64,000 nucleotides of DNA from Lentzea pudingi (lineage in GTDB: Bacteria; Actinomycetota; Actinomycetes; Mycobacteriales; Pseudonocardiaceae), in the NCBI RefSeq assembly GCF_014646255.1, contig NZ_BMNC01000006.1:203501-267500 (forward strand). The letters run 5' to 3'. Below are positions 34,892 through 44,002 of the stretch, piece by piece; the first letter of the stretch is position 1, and each line of letters begins with the position of its first letter. A model generated the notes under the pieces. It did no database searches and was not told the DNA's origin. It saw only the letters and a list, made by a program, of their open reading frames with translations. The position numbers and the translations under genes are program-made.

Positions 34892-36336
34892 CGACGCAGG
34901 AGGACACGGGTCAGCTGGAGGGCAAGGTCTCCTCGGCGATCCGCTGGAGCGCGATCAACTCGCTGCTCCAACGACTCTCCGCGGTCGGCATCAGCATCCT
35001 GCTCGCCCGTCTGATCGCGCCCGAGCAGTTCGGTGTGTTCGCGGTCGCCCTGGTCGTGCTCAACATCGTGCTGAGCGTGTCCGAACTCGGCGTGAGCGCC
35101 GCCCTGGTCCGCCACAACGGCCCGATCGACGAGATGGCGCCGACCGTCACGACGCTGTCCCTCGCGTCCGGCAGTCTGCTGGCGTTGATCTGCGTGCTCG
35201 GCGCACCCTGGTTCTCCAACGCCATGGACGCCCCGGAAGCCGCCGGCATCATCCAGCTCATGTCGATCGCCCTCGTCATCGCGGGCGCGACAGCGGTGCC
35301 CGGCGCGCTGATGCAGCGCAACTTCCGGCAGGACCACAAGTTCTACGCCGACACCGCCGCGTTCGTCGCGGGCACGGCCGTCGCGGTCGTGCTGGCGCTC
35401 ATGGGCTTCGGCGCGTGGAGTCTCGCGTGGCAGCGGATCGCGCAGAACCTCTCGGCCGCGGTCATCATGTTCTGGCTCACCAAGGAGAGGTTCCGTCCCG
35501 GCTGGAATCGGCTGCAGGCCAAGGAACTGCTCTCGTTCGGCCTGCCGCTGGCCGGGTCCAGTCTGCTGATCCTCGGCGTGATGAACGTCGACTACATCGT
35601 CGTCGGCGCGATGCTCGGCACCATCCCGCTGGGCTTCTACCTGCTGGCGTTCAACCTCGCGAGCTGGCCGGTGGGGGCGTTCAGCGCCCCGGTCCGCAGC
35701 GTGTCGCTGGCCGCGTTCTCGAAGGTCCGCGAGGATCCCGAGCTGTTCCAGAGGTCGTTCGGACGTGCACTGGGGCTCTTGGCGCTGGTCACCGTGCCCG
35801 CGTGCGTGCTGCTGGCCGCGCTGGCCGAGCCGTTGATCCGCGTCGTCTACGGCGAGCGCTGGGCCCCTGCGGCGGCCGCGTTGGCGTTGCTGGTGCTGCT
35901 CGGCGCGGTCAGGGTCGCGCTCGAACTGGGCTACGACTTCCTCGCCTCGGCCGGCCGGTCGCGGGCGATCCTCGTGATCCACGTGGTGTGGCTCGGCGCG
36001 CTGGTGCCGTTGCTGGCGCTCGGCGCGCACCTCGACGGCATCCGCGGCGTCGCGGCGGCCCACGTGATCGTCGCGGTGCTGGTCATCACGCCGGCGTACC
36101 TGGTCACGTTCAAGCCCTACGGCATCCGTGCGGGGGCACTCGGCGTGCGCCTGCTCCGGCCGTTCCTCGGCGGTGTGCTGATGATCGCGGTCGTGCTGGC
36201 GGTCCGGCAGACGATCGACAGCGAGCTGCTGCAGATCCTCGTCGGCGGCGCGCTGTCCTGTCTCGCCTACGCGCTCGTGGTGTTCCCGATGCGACACGAA
36301 ATCATTGCGGTGCTGAAGAAGAGGGCCAACGCGTGA
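34888..36336 (+). CDS. Wzx-type lipid-linked oligosaccharide flippase
   Basis: A 482-residue membrane protein of the MATE/polysaccharide transporter superfamily, with about 12-14 helices. The start 'SAIRWSAINSLLQRLSAVGI' and the loop 'ARLIAPEQFGVFAVALVV' are typical of Wzx/lipopolysaccharide translocases. It would flip undecaprenyl-linked repeat units across the membrane. GTG 34888 overlaps the GT2 stop by 4 bases, and the following glycosyltransferase starts in the same way, so three genes are translationally coupled. Confidence 0.88.
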   Translation: MTTQEDTGQLEGKVSSAIRWSAINSLLQRLSAVGISILLARLIAPEQFGVFAVALVVLNIVLSVSELGVSAALVRHNGPIDEMAPTVTTLSLASGSLLALICVLGAPWFSNAMDAPEAAGIIQLMSIALVIAGATAVPGALMQRNFRQDHKFYADTAAFVAGTAVAVVLALMGFGAWSLAWQRIAQNLSAAVIMFWLTKERFRPGWNRLQAKELLSFGLPLAGSSLLILGVMNVDYIVVGAMLGTIPLGFYLLAFNLASWPVGAFSAPVRSVSLAAFSKVREDPELFQRSFGRALGLLALVTVPACVLLAALAEPLIRVVYGERWAPAAAALALLVLLGAVRVALELGYDFLASAGRSRAILVIHVVWLGALVPLLALGAHLDGIRGVAAAHVIVAVLVITPAYLVTFKPYGIRAGALGVRLLRPFLGGVLMIAVVLAVRQTIDSELLQILVGGALSCLAYALVVFPMRHEIIAVLKKRANA

Positions 36337-37526
36337 GACGACTGAGGCAGGTCACGAAGATCGTCCGCGAGCAGGGTGCCAAGAAGCTCGGCGTCCGGCT
36401 CCTGACGGCCGCGACCCGCAGGCTCGGCGCCGAGGGCGAGGACCTGCCGGTGCGCCTCGAGGACGTCCGCAAGGCCGACGTCGAGACGCGCAAGCCAGTG
36501 GTGATCCCGCCGATCCCCCACGACGGCAAGCTGACGATCAACTGGGTCACCACTCCCCCGTCCCAGGGGTCCGGCGGCCACACCACCATGTTCCGGCTCA
36601 TCCGGCACCTGGAGTCGATCGGCCACGACTGCCGGCTCTACCTCTACGACACGTTCGGCAACACGGTCACCGACCTCGAACCCGGGATCAGGGAAGCGTT
36701 CCCGTTCTTCAAGGGCTCGATCCACGACGTGACCGACGGCATGGCGGACGCGCACGCGGTGTTCGCGACGGCGTGGATCACGGCGTACCCGGCGTTCAAC
36801 GACCCGTGCGCGGGCAAGAGGTTCTACCTCGTGCAGGACTACGAACCGTGGTTCTACCCGTCCGGCGGCCTCTACGCGCTGGCGGAGAACACGTACCGGA
36901 TGGGCATGCACGGCTTCACGGCCGGCAGGTTCCTCGCCGACAAGGTCCGCGACGAGCACGGCATGCCGGCCGACCACTTCGACTTCGGCTGCGACGCCGA
37001 CCGGTACAGGCTCGGCGACCAGAAGCGCGACGGCATCGTCTTCTACGCCCGGCGCAAGGCACCGCGCAGGGCGTTCGAGCTCGGCGTGCTCGCGCTGGAG
37101 GTCTTCGCCGAGAAGCACCCCGACCTCAAGATCCACGTGTACGGCGAGAAGATCGGCGATCTCGGGCCGCAGTTCGTCGACCACGGCCTGGTCACGCCGG
37201 ACGACCTGAACGCCATCTACAACCGCTGCTTCGCCGGGTTGTCGCTGTCGATGACCAACGTCTCCCTGGTGCCGCACGAGATGCTGGCGGCCGGATGTGT
37301 GCCCGTGGTGAACGACGCGCACTTCAACCGCGTAGTCCTGGACAACGACCACGTCCGGTACGCGACGCCCACCCCGCACTCACTGGCGCGTGCGTTGTCC
37401 GAAGTCGTCACATCGCCGGACTTCGACGCGGTCGCCCGTGCGGCCGCGTCCAGTGTGGAGGGACGTTCCTGGGATGCGGCAGGCCATGAGCTCGAGAAGG
37501 TGCTCCGCCGCGAACTCGCCACATGA
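36333..37526 (+). CDS. WsaF-like GT-B glycosyltransferase
   Basis: A 397-residue glycosyltransferase. The motif 'INWVTTPPSQGSGGHTTMFR' and the following 'LESIGHDCRLYLYD' resemble the N-terminal domain of WsaF-type rhamnan glycosyltransferases. 'AIYNRCFAGLSLSMTNVSLV' and 'PHEMLAAGCVPVVND' mark the C-terminal donor-binding domain. GTG 36333 overlaps the flippase stop by 4 bases. It probably adds rhamnose or a related sugar; the donor is inferred from resemblance only. Confidence 0.85.
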   Translation: MRRLRQVTKIVREQGAKKLGVRLLTAATRRLGAEGEDLPVRLEDVRKADVETRKPVVIPPIPHDGKLTINWVTTPPSQGSGGHTTMFRLIRHLESIGHDCRLYLYDTFGNTVTDLEPGIREAFPFFKGSIHDVTDGMADAHAVFATAWITAYPAFNDPCAGKRFYLVQDYEPWFYPSGGLYALAENTYRMGMHGFTAGRFLADKVRDEHGMPADHFDFGCDADRYRLGDQKRDGIVFYARRKAPRRAFELGVLALEVFAEKHPDLKIHVYGEKIGDLGPQFVDHGLVTPDDLNAIYNRCFAGLSLSMTNVSLVPHEMLAAGCVPVVNDAHFNRVVLDNDHVRYATPTPHSLARALSEVVTSPDFDAVARAAASSVEGRSWDAAGHELEKVLRRELAT

Positions 37527-37542
37527 CTCGCGAGGGCGTTCT

Positions 37543-38508
37543 TCACATCACTGGAGACGGGGACGTGGCGTCCTGGATCAGCACGCGCGCATCGGCCGAG
37601 CCGTCGACGGGCACGACGTGAACCGCGGGCAGCTTGGCGTCCTTGGGCACCGCGGCGAACGCGAGCTCCTCGGGCGTGAGCCACGTGGCCTGGTCGTCGA
37701 CACCGGCCGTACCGGGCAGCCGCTTCTCCGTGTCGGTCGCGAGGTCGAGCACCGCGAGGTCCCACGGACCGAGACGGCCGATGCGCTTCTTGTACGCGAC
37801 CTTCGTGCCGTCCGGGGAGAGAGACGGACATTCCGCGTCACGTCGCAACGTCGTCACCGACTTGGCCACCAGGTCGCCCTTCACCAGCCAGGTGAAACCG
37901 CCGCTGGCGAGCGTCGCGTAGAACGTCCTGTCGTCGGAAGCCACAGTCAGGCCCCAGTAGTTGACGTCACTCGCCGTGTGCGGAACACCCTCCACAGTGG
38001 CGGCGAAGTGTTCGAGCGACTCAGCCGTCTCTCCGGTGCGCAGGTCGTGGAAACCGGTCCGGGTCGAGAAGCCGCCAGGCACCGAGTAGGAGTCGCCGGT
38101 GACGAAACTGGTCCACGACACCACGTTCCCGGACTGCGAGACCTTCGCGCGGCTCGGGATGCCCGGCAGCGGAATGGTCTTCACGGGCTTGCCGCCGCGG
38201 CTCACCTCGGCGGAGTACGTCGGGCCGGGACCGGAGAGCTTGAGGCAGACGCTCGTGCCGCCGGCGGCGTAAAACCGCTGGCAGACCAGCTCCAACGGGG
38301 TGCGGGAACCGGTGCCGGCCAGCTTCTCGACCCGGTTCTGGCCCCCCGCGAGGTCGACGAACAGCAGATCGCCGGTCTTCGCCTGGTTGACCTTCTCGAC
38401 GCCGGCCGGGTTCTTCGCCTCGTCCGCCGCCGTGACGACGTAAGCCGTTGTCCCACCGATGACCACGAGAATGGCCGCGATGGTCACGGTCAGCCGTCCT
38501 GCGCGCAT
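37543..38508 (-). CDS. Membrane-anchored TolB/PD40-like beta-propeller protein
   Basis: A 321-residue protein with an N-terminal membrane anchor or signal ('LTVTIAAILVVIGGTTAYVV') and an external region of repeated strands, the clearest being 'CPSLSPDGTKVAYKKRI' followed by 'WDLAVLDLATDTEKRLPG', typical of PD40/TolB propellers. Two Cys occur in 'VCQRFYAAGGTSVCLK'. ATG 38508 is set by AGGAGG four bases upstream. It lies inside the polysaccharide locus, opposite the Wzz-like gene, and may bind the glycan or a partner; no enzymatic motif is visible. Confidence 0.75.
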   Translation of the reverse strand: MRAGRLTVTIAAILVVIGGTTAYVVTAADEAKNPAGVEKVNQAKTGDLLFVDLAGGQNRVEKLAGTGSRTPLELVCQRFYAAGGTSVCLKLSGPGPTYSAEVSRGGKPVKTIPLPGIPSRAKVSQSGNVVSWTSFVTGDSYSVPGGFSTRTGFHDLRTGETAESLEHFAATVEGVPHTASDVNYWGLTVASDDRTFYATLASGGFTWLVKGDLVAKSVTTLRRDAECPSLSPDGTKVAYKKRIGRLGPWDLAVLDLATDTEKRLPGTAGVDDQATWLTPEELAFAAVPKDAKLPAVHVVPVDGSADARVLIQDATSPSPVM

Positions 38509-38645
38509 GCTGCCTCCTGGATTCCCTACCTTCATCGCTCGTCAGCTACGGCCTGTAACAGTTGGCAGCTCACCCCGATTTTCAAAGCAGGCGATACCCT
38601 ACGAACATTGCGTTCGCAAGACCGAGCCGCGGATCGGGGATTTTG

Positions 38646-39494
38646 ATGGACTTCTGGGGAACCGTACGAGTGCTGCGGCGGCGGTGGTACATCGCCCTGC
38701 CCGCAGTGCTGCTCACGGGCATCCTCGCGTTGTACGTCTACGCCACGGTGCCCACGCGGTACGAGTCGAGTGGCGTGCTCGTCCTCACCTCCCCCGCGGC
38801 CGGCGGCCGGTACACGGCGAACACCAAGCCCGAGGACGTCGTCCGGGTCAACCCGCTGCTGCAGTTCGACGGCAGCCTCACGACGACGGCGCAGATCCTC
38901 ACGCAGATCCTCGGCGACCCCAAGACCGCCGAAGAGCTGGCGGGCAAGGGCTCGACGTCCGTCTACACCGCGAACACCGGCCCCGTCGGCGGCCCGCTGC
39001 TCTTCATCACGACGGAGTCGGACTCGGCCGAGTCCGCCGAGGGTCTCGTCGGCAAGGTGCTCGAGAAGACCGTCGCGGAGCTCGCGGCGCAGCAGAAGGC
39101 GTTGAGCGCGCCCGAACAGACGTTCATCACCGCGCAGGTCCTGGTGAAGCCGACGACGGCCTCGGCCAAGATCGGTGGCAAGGTCCGGTACGTCGGCGCG
39201 GCCACCGTCGTGCTGCTGCTGCTGACGCTCGCCTCGACGTTCGCCGCCGACTCGATCCTGCTGAAGGCCAAGCGCCGCAAGGATCCCAAGGACGGCAAGG
39301 ACCCGAAGGACCCGGCACCGTCCGAGAAGGACACCACGCCGGGCCCGCTGCCCCCGGTCCGGCCGAACCCGCAGTCCAACGGCAACGGCGCTCCCCCGCG
39401 TCCGGTGCCCCAGGGCGTGCCGAACGCGCACCAGAAGACCGTCATCATCGCCGCTCCCAAACCTGACCCGGCATGGCCGACGAAAGACGACTGA
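38646..39494 (+). CDS. Wzz-like polysaccharide co-polymerase (chain-length determinant)
   Basis: A 282-residue protein with the Wzz/CapA topology: membrane helix about 15-34 ('IALPAVLLTGILALYVYA'), an external domain, a second helix about 178-200 and a cytoplasmic tail rich in Pro and Lys (about 205-282). The start 'MDFWGTVRVLRRRWYI' matches actinobacterial chain-length proteins. No tyrosine kinase domain is attached. It overlaps the Wzy-like gene by 22 bases, consistent with joint control of polymer length. Confidence 0.82.
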   Translation: MDFWGTVRVLRRRWYIALPAVLLTGILALYVYATVPTRYESSGVLVLTSPAAGGRYTANTKPEDVVRVNPLLQFDGSLTTTAQILTQILGDPKTAEELAGKGSTSVYTANTGPVGGPLLFITTESDSAESAEGLVGKVLEKTVAELAAQQKALSAPEQTFITAQVLVKPTTASAKIGGKVRYVGAATVVLLLLTLASTFAADSILLKAKRRKDPKDGKDPKDPAPSEKDTTPGPLPPVRPNPQSNGNGAPPRPVPQGVPNAHQKTVIIAAPKPDPAWPTKDD

Positions 39495-40801
39495 CCGCCC
39501 AGCGAGCCGACGGCGCCACCCTTCTCATCTTCTACATGGTGGCGCTGCTCGTCGTCCCGGCCCGGTTCACGATCGCGTTCGTCCCGATCACGCTGCCACC
39601 GGCGTTGTTCATGGCGATGTGCCTCATGATCGTGTGGTTCGCCGCGCACCTCGTCGACCACCTCGGCATCGCCAAGGGCCGCAACGCCGTCCGCACGATC
39701 CTCGCGATCTACGTGATCCTGCACCTGATGACGTACGCGCTGGCGACCCGGCGCTACCTGCCGATCGACGAGCTGTCGGTGTCGGACTCGGCGCTGATCA
39801 GGATCGTGTCGATGGCGGCCCTCGCGGTGTTCATCGCCGACGGCGTCCGCACCGGCGACAGGCTCAGCCGCGCGCTGCGGGTGATGGTGGCCTGCCTGAC
39901 GGTCAGCGCGTTCGTCGGCCTGTTCCAGTTCGGCCTGGGCCTCGACCTCGCCTCGTACATCTCGCTGCCGGGCCTGCGCGTGCAGGACAACGGCTACTCG
40001 GCGCTCGAGTCCCGTTCGATCTTCTTCCGCCCGGCCGGCACCGTGAACCACCCGATCGAGTTCGGTCTGGTGTGCGTGCTGGGCGTGCCGTTCGCCGCGC
40101 ACTTCGTGTTCCAGGCGAAGGACCGCGGCGAACCCGTCGGCCGCTGGTGGACCGCCCTGTCGCTGCTCGCGCTGATGGCGATCCTGTCGCTCTCGCGCAC
40201 GGCGATCATCGGCCTCGTCGTGACGGGCATCGTGATGGCGATCCTGCTCCCCCGCGAACGGGGCCTGCCACTGCTCGGCGTCGGCGCGGTGTTCCTCGGC
40301 GGCGCCTCGATCGTCGTGCCGGGCCTGTTCGGCACGGTGACGTCGATGTTCTCGAACATCGAGGACGACCCGTCGTTCCAGGGCCGCACCAAGGACTACG
40401 ACGGCGCGTGGCTGGAGATCGCCAAACATCCCTGGCTGGGCAGGGGCTTCGGCACGTTCCTGCCCTCGAAGTACACGATCCTCGACAACCAGTACCTGCT
40501 GACGATGATCGAGAACGGCTACCTGGGCCTGATCGCGTTCGCCCTGCTGTTCATCGGCGCCATCTTCGCGGCGCTGCGGGCCCGCGCGCTGTCCCGCGAC
40601 GAGAACGTGCGCGGCATCGCGATGTGCCTGGTGGCCGCGATGCTGACGTCCGCACTGGGCGCCGCCACGTTCGACGAGCTCGCGTTCAGCGTCGCGACCG
40701 GCATGACGTTCATGCTGATCGGCGTGTCCGGGGCGTTGCTGCGCATAGCCAGACAGGAGGCTGACCTGCGGAAGGCGGCCGAGGTCAGCCCAGCCAGCTG
40801 A
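39473..40801 (+). CDS. Wzy/O-antigen ligase-like polymerase
   Basis: A 442-residue membrane protein with about 10-12 helices. The typical large external loop contains 'IFFRPAGTVNHPIEFGLV', and the later 'HPWLGRGFGTFLPSKYTILD' and 'NQYLLTMIENGYLGLIAF' form the O-antigen ligase/polymerase signature with the key Arg and His residues. It probably polymerises flipped repeat units. It overlaps the Wzz-like gene by 22 bases, and its end overlaps the convergent DUF397 gene by 17 bases. Confidence 0.88.
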   Translation: MADERRLTAQRADGATLLIFYMVALLVVPARFTIAFVPITLPPALFMAMCLMIVWFAAHLVDHLGIAKGRNAVRTILAIYVILHLMTYALATRRYLPIDELSVSDSALIRIVSMAALAVFIADGVRTGDRLSRALRVMVACLTVSAFVGLFQFGLGLDLASYISLPGLRVQDNGYSALESRSIFFRPAGTVNHPIEFGLVCVLGVPFAAHFVFQAKDRGEPVGRWWTALSLLALMAILSLSRTAIIGLVVTGIVMAILLPRERGLPLLGVGAVFLGGASIVVPGLFGTVTSMFSNIEDDPSFQGRTKDYDGAWLEIAKHPWLGRGFGTFLPSKYTILDNQYLLTMIENGYLGLIAFALLFIGAIFAALRARALSRDENVRGIAMCLVAAMLTSALGAATFDELAFSVATGMTFMLIGVSGALLRIARQEADLRKAAEVSPAS

Positions 40802-40961
40802 GCAGACTGCGCCAGGCAGGGGCGGAGAACGCGAGGACGTCACCACTCGCGTTCTTCGAGTCCCGCACCAACGCGTCGGACGACAGCGAGACCTCCACAC
40901 AGTCGCTGTCGGTGGTGCCACCGCTGTAGGAGCTCTTACGCCAAGTCCGTTCGCCGGTCAT
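40785..40961 (-). CDS. DUF397 small protein
   Basis: A 58-residue protein with the full DUF397 pattern: 'WRKSSYSGGTTDSDCVEV', then 'ALVRDSKNASGDVLAFSAPA' and a terminal 'WRSLLSWL'. In actinomycetes these are almost always encoded behind an XRE-type regulator, as here (26-base overlap), in abundant BldB/WhiJ-like pairs linked to development. The function may be toxin-like or as a partner protein, and is not settled. Confidence 0.9.
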   Translation of the reverse strand: MTGERTWRKSSYSGGTTDSDCVEVSLSSDALVRDSKNASGDVLAFSAPAWRSLLSWLG

Positions 40962-41787
40962 GAGGGTCCTCTCGGAGTCCGCTGACGTACTCCGCCAGCT
41001 TGCTCCGAGATTGTTCCTCATCCAGCGCGACCGCATCCAACCGCTCGAAAAGCTTCCTGCCCCACGTGACCGCCAGGGCGTCCTGCGCGAACACCTTGGC
41101 CAGATCGGTCTCCGTGTAGGCCAAGGGCGATGCCTTGCCGAACTCGAACATCGTGCACTTCGAGTGGAACGCCACGCCCCTGATGTTCGCCGGCACGACA
41201 CGGAGGATGTGCGCGTTGAAGAGCAAGCGCAGGTACTGGTCCTCCATGACTTTGGCGTCGCCGACGCACATCTGAAGCGCCAGTTCGTGCACGTAGAACA
41301 CGCAGTCCGGCCGATAGGGCCGCTGCCAGATGCTCTGCCGCGCCATTCGACGCTCGACACCCTTGTCGATGGCTTCCTTCGACTCGCAGCCCGTCTCCTC
41401 GAACAACGCGCGTGCGTACGCCTCCGTCTGCAGTAGACCCGGGATCGACAAAATCTCGTAGGCGAAGATCTTCGTGGCCATCGCCTCGACCATGGCGAGC
41501 GTGCGCAGGTTGTCCGGTACCTGCGCGAAGTACAGGTCGAAGGCGTACCGGTACCGGTTGACGAAGTCCTGCAAGTACTCGAGGTCCTTGCCGCACGTCG
41601 CGAAGTACTGGGCGAGGTCGACCTCGGTCGCGCGGGCCTTGCCGGTCTCGATGTTCGACACCTTGCTCGGGTCCCACCCCAACTGGTGGGCCATCGCGCG
41701 GCCGCCGAAACTGGTGCAGTTCTCCCGCAGTCTGCGCAGCTCATCGCCTAGATCACGGCTGTACGCGGTGGATGTGATGACGGTCAT
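40936..41787 (-). CDS. XRE-family regulator with DUF5753
   Basis: A 283-residue regulator. The N-terminal helix-turn-helix (about 10-65) contains 'GGRAMAHQLGWDPSKVSNIE', and the rest is the DUF5753 domain with 'YEILSIPGLLQTEAYARAL' and 'VFYVHELALQMCVGD'. It resembles WhiJ-type regulators and works with the downstream DUF397 protein. ATG 41787 is chosen over 41820 because family homology starts there. Together the pair splits the polysaccharide locus from the next genes. Confidence 0.88.
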   Translation of the reverse strand: MTVITSTAYSRDLGDELRRLRENCTSFGGRAMAHQLGWDPSKVSNIETGKARATEVDLAQYFATCGKDLEYLQDFVNRYRYAFDLYFAQVPDNLRTLAMVEAMATKIFAYEILSIPGLLQTEAYARALFEETGCESKEAIDKGVERRMARQSIWQRPYRPDCVFYVHELALQMCVGDAKVMEDQYLRLLFNAHILRVVPANIRGVAFHSKCTMFEFGKASPLAYTETDLAKVFAQDALAVTWGRKLFERLDAVALDEEQSRSKLAEYVSGLREDPHDRRTDLA

Positions 41788-41935
41788 GCTCTTGGACCGT
41801 ATGCGTTGAAGTCGCTCCAATGAACGGCTCGTTCGGGTGAAAACGGAGCAGATGCGTCACGTATCCGGAGGGATACGGCACACAAATAGCACCATAGGTT
41901 CTGACCTGCCCTTTCACCTCATCGTGGAATGGAAT

Positions 41936-41951
41936 TCGAACACATGTTCAT
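41936..41951 (+). promoter_or_regulatory. LexA/SOS-like box upstream of the DUF222-HNH gene
   Basis: TCGAACACATGTTCAT matches the actinobacterial SOS box TCGAACN4GTTCGA at 10 of its 12 defined positions; the mismatches are the last two bases. It lies 14 bases before the start codon of a DUF222 gene. DUF222 (13E12) genes of Mycobacterium tuberculosis are known LexA targets, which raises the likelihood. Confidence 0.6.
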
Positions 41952-41965
41952 GCCACGATGAACGC

Positions 41966-43147
41966 ATGCAGCCACTCGCCCTCTCCTCCCCGCTCGAGCT
42001 CCTCGACGAGCTCAAGCGGAAGGTCCGTGCGCTGCACCGGCTCCAGTTCCAGGTGCTGGAGATCGTCGGCACGCTCGATCAGCAGGGCGCCGCCGCGACC
42101 TTGGGCTACAAGGACCTGGTCGAGGTCTTCAAACACGCGCTGCACTGGGATCCGAAAGTGTCGCGCCGCAAGCTCACCCAGGCGAAAGCCCTGTGCACCA
42201 CGGTGACCCCGAGCGGCGCGACGGTGGAGCCGATGCTCCCGTTCGCAGCGGCGGCCATGGCGGCGGGAGAGCTGTCCGAGGATCACGTGGACGTACTGGC
42301 AGAGGCGATGGCGGGCCTGCCCGCGGCAGTCGAGGCCAACCTGGTCGACTACGCGCAGCAGCACGAACCTCGGTCGGCCAAGGCGTTCTGCAAGGAGCTT
42401 GCCTACCGCCTGGACCAGGACGGTCCGGAACCCCGGGACTTCGAACCCGCGGCGCCCCGCAACGTGGTGCGCCGCCAGTGGAAAGCCGGGCGCTACCACC
42501 TCTTCGCGGACGTCGACGCCGAGACCGGCGCGAAGCTCGACGCGCTGATCGACCCGCTGGCCAAGCCAGAGCCCGCCGACCTCCGCCACGCACCAGAGCG
42601 CGACGGCGACGCGTTCTGCGAGTTGATCGACCTGGCTCTGCGCGCCGACCAGCACCGCATCAGCGGCGGTGAACGCGTCCAGCTCACCGTCACGCTCGAC
42701 TACGACAAGCTGCGCACGGCCATCGGCACCGCCCGCCTGGACAACGGCGAGCACATCCCGATGAACCAGGTCCGCAAGATCGCCTGCGACGCAGGCGTAG
42801 TCCCGATGCTGCTGGGCAGCCGCTCCCAGGTCCACGACGTGGGCCGCAAGACCCGCACGATCAACGTGGGCCTGCGCCGCGTCCTGGTGGCCAGGGACAG
42901 GGGCTGCACCTTCCCGGGGTGCACCCGCCCACCCAGCCACTGCGAGGCCCACCACCTCCGCCACTGGTCCAACGGCGGCAGTACCGACCTGGCCAACCTC
43001 GCTCTCCTCTGCCGCCGCCACCACGACCTCGTGCACCAGTCCGACTGGCAGATCCAGATGGACGGTGGCGTGCCCGTCTTCCGCCCGCCCGCGTTCATCG
43101 ACCCGCACCGAAGACCGCGCCAGAACCAGATCCACGCCGTCGCCTGA
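41966..43147 (+). CDS. DUF222 (13E12-type) HNH endonuclease
   Basis: A 393-residue protein. The N-terminal DUF222 region ('LKRKVRALHRLQFQVLEIVG') is helical. The C-terminal HNH nuclease motif reads 'RDRGCTFPGCTRPPSHCEAH', then 'HHLRHWSNGGSTDLANLALL' and 'CRRHHDLVH', with the zinc Cys pairs and catalytic His intact. Related 13E12-repeat proteins of mycobacteria are induced by DNA damage. A LexA-like box 14 bases upstream agrees with this. ATG 41966 is chosen; in-frame codons back to 41837 would include the operator. Confidence 0.88.
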   Translation: MQPLALSSPLELLDELKRKVRALHRLQFQVLEIVGTLDQQGAAATLGYKDLVEVFKHALHWDPKVSRRKLTQAKALCTTVTPSGATVEPMLPFAAAAMAAGELSEDHVDVLAEAMAGLPAAVEANLVDYAQQHEPRSAKAFCKELAYRLDQDGPEPRDFEPAAPRNVVRRQWKAGRYHLFADVDAETGAKLDALIDPLAKPEPADLRHAPERDGDAFCELIDLALRADQHRISGGERVQLTVTLDYDKLRTAIGTARLDNGEHIPMNQVRKIACDAGVVPMLLGSRSQVHDVGRKTRTINVGLRRVLVARDRGCTFPGCTRPPSHCEAHHLRHWSNGGSTDLANLALLCRRHHDLVHQSDWQIQMDGGVPVFRPPAFIDPHRRPRQNQIHAVA

Positions 43148-43183
43148 GCCCCCGCGGCGGGTGCTCAGCACGCCAGCCACAAA

Positions 43184-43213
43184 ATCACTGTGCTGCCACG
43201 GCAGCACAGTGAT
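43184..43213. promoter_or_regulatory. Perfect 14-2-14 palindrome before the DinB-like gene
   Basis: ATCACTGTGCTGCC (43184-43197) and its exact complement at 43200-43213, two bases apart, end 11 bases before the GTG at 43225 and begin 36 bases after the DUF222 stop. The two-base spacer is too short for an ordinary terminator loop, so an operator is at least as likely. No regulator gene is adjacent. Confidence 0.55.
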
Positions 43214-43224
43214 AGACAGCGGCC

Positions 43225-43971
43225 GTGCACAACACTTTGCCGTTTCCCGACCTGCTGCGACTGATCGAGGAACGGACCGCCGCCTTCTGCGCCGCCATCG
43301 GCTCAGCCCCAGATCTCGGCGCGCCGGTGCCGAGCTGCCCGGGCTGGACGCTCTACGACCTGGTCCAGCACCTGGGCGACGGCCGCCGCAAGTGGGCGGA
43401 GATCGTCGCGGCGGGCCCAGCCGACGCTCCCCCGGTCCGCACACCGGTCACAGCGCCACGCGAGGACCTGGTGGCATGGATGACGGAGTCGTCACGACTG
43501 CTGGTCGAGGCGCTGGAGGAGTCGGGCCCGGACCGCGGCTGCTGGGCGTGGTGGAGCGACTTCCAGTCGCCCAGGACCACCGGCACCGCCGCCCGCCACC
43601 AGCTACAAGAGATCGCCGTCCACACCTACGACGCGCAACTCACCATCGGCGCTCCGCAGCCGCTGCCGAGCGAGGTGGCGCTCGACGGCGTCCACGAGTT
43701 CCAGACGACCTGCGTCGCCACGACGTCCCCTTGGCCGCACAAGCCCGCGATCGTCGACTACCACACCACCGAGGGCCACTCCTGGCGCGTAGCGCTGGAC
43801 GCCGAAGGCGCGCGGGTGATCGAGGACGGCGAAGGCGCGGCCGACGCGTCCCTCACCGGCACGGCGAGCGACCTGGTCCTGTCCTTCTACTGCCGCAAGC
43901 CGACGAGCGCACTGCAGCCGAAGGGCGACGAGCAGGTGTTCGCCGGGCTCATCGCCTGGGAGCCGGCCTAG
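43225..43971 (+). CDS. Maleylpyruvate isomerase family (DinB-like, mycothiol-dependent group) protein
   Basis: A 248-residue protein. The N-terminal four-helix domain has 'PVPSCPGWTLYDLVQHLGDG' with the first metal-ligand His, and 'RHQLQEIAVHTYDAQLTIG' supplies further ligands. A C-terminal alpha/beta MDMPI_C-like domain follows ('ASLTGTASDLVLSFYCRK'). The substrate is unknown; thiol-linked detoxification or isomerisation is likely. GTG 43225 lies just after a perfect palindrome. Confidence 0.83.
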   Translation: MHNTLPFPDLLRLIEERTAAFCAAIGSAPDLGAPVPSCPGWTLYDLVQHLGDGRRKWAEIVAAGPADAPPVRTPVTAPREDLVAWMTESSRLLVEALEESGPDRGCWAWWSDFQSPRTTGTAARHQLQEIAVHTYDAQLTIGAPQPLPSEVALDGVHEFQTTCVATTSPWPHKPAIVDYHTTEGHSWRVALDAEGARVIEDGEGAADASLTGTASDLVLSFYCRKPTSALQPKGDEQVFAGLIAWEPA

Positions 43972-44002
43972 TCACGCCAAGCGGGCCGACCGGTGAAGGC
44001 AC

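Noticed and set aside
38602..38616. CGAAC-N5-GTTCG dyad before the Wzz-like gene as a LexA box
   Set aside because: The spacer is five bases rather than four, so half-site phasing is wrong for LexA. It may still be a site for another regulator.
41966..43147. HNH gene as part of a homing intron or mobile element
   Set aside because: The DUF222-HNH layout is a common chromosomal family in actinobacteria, and no intron boundaries, repeats or transposase are visible.
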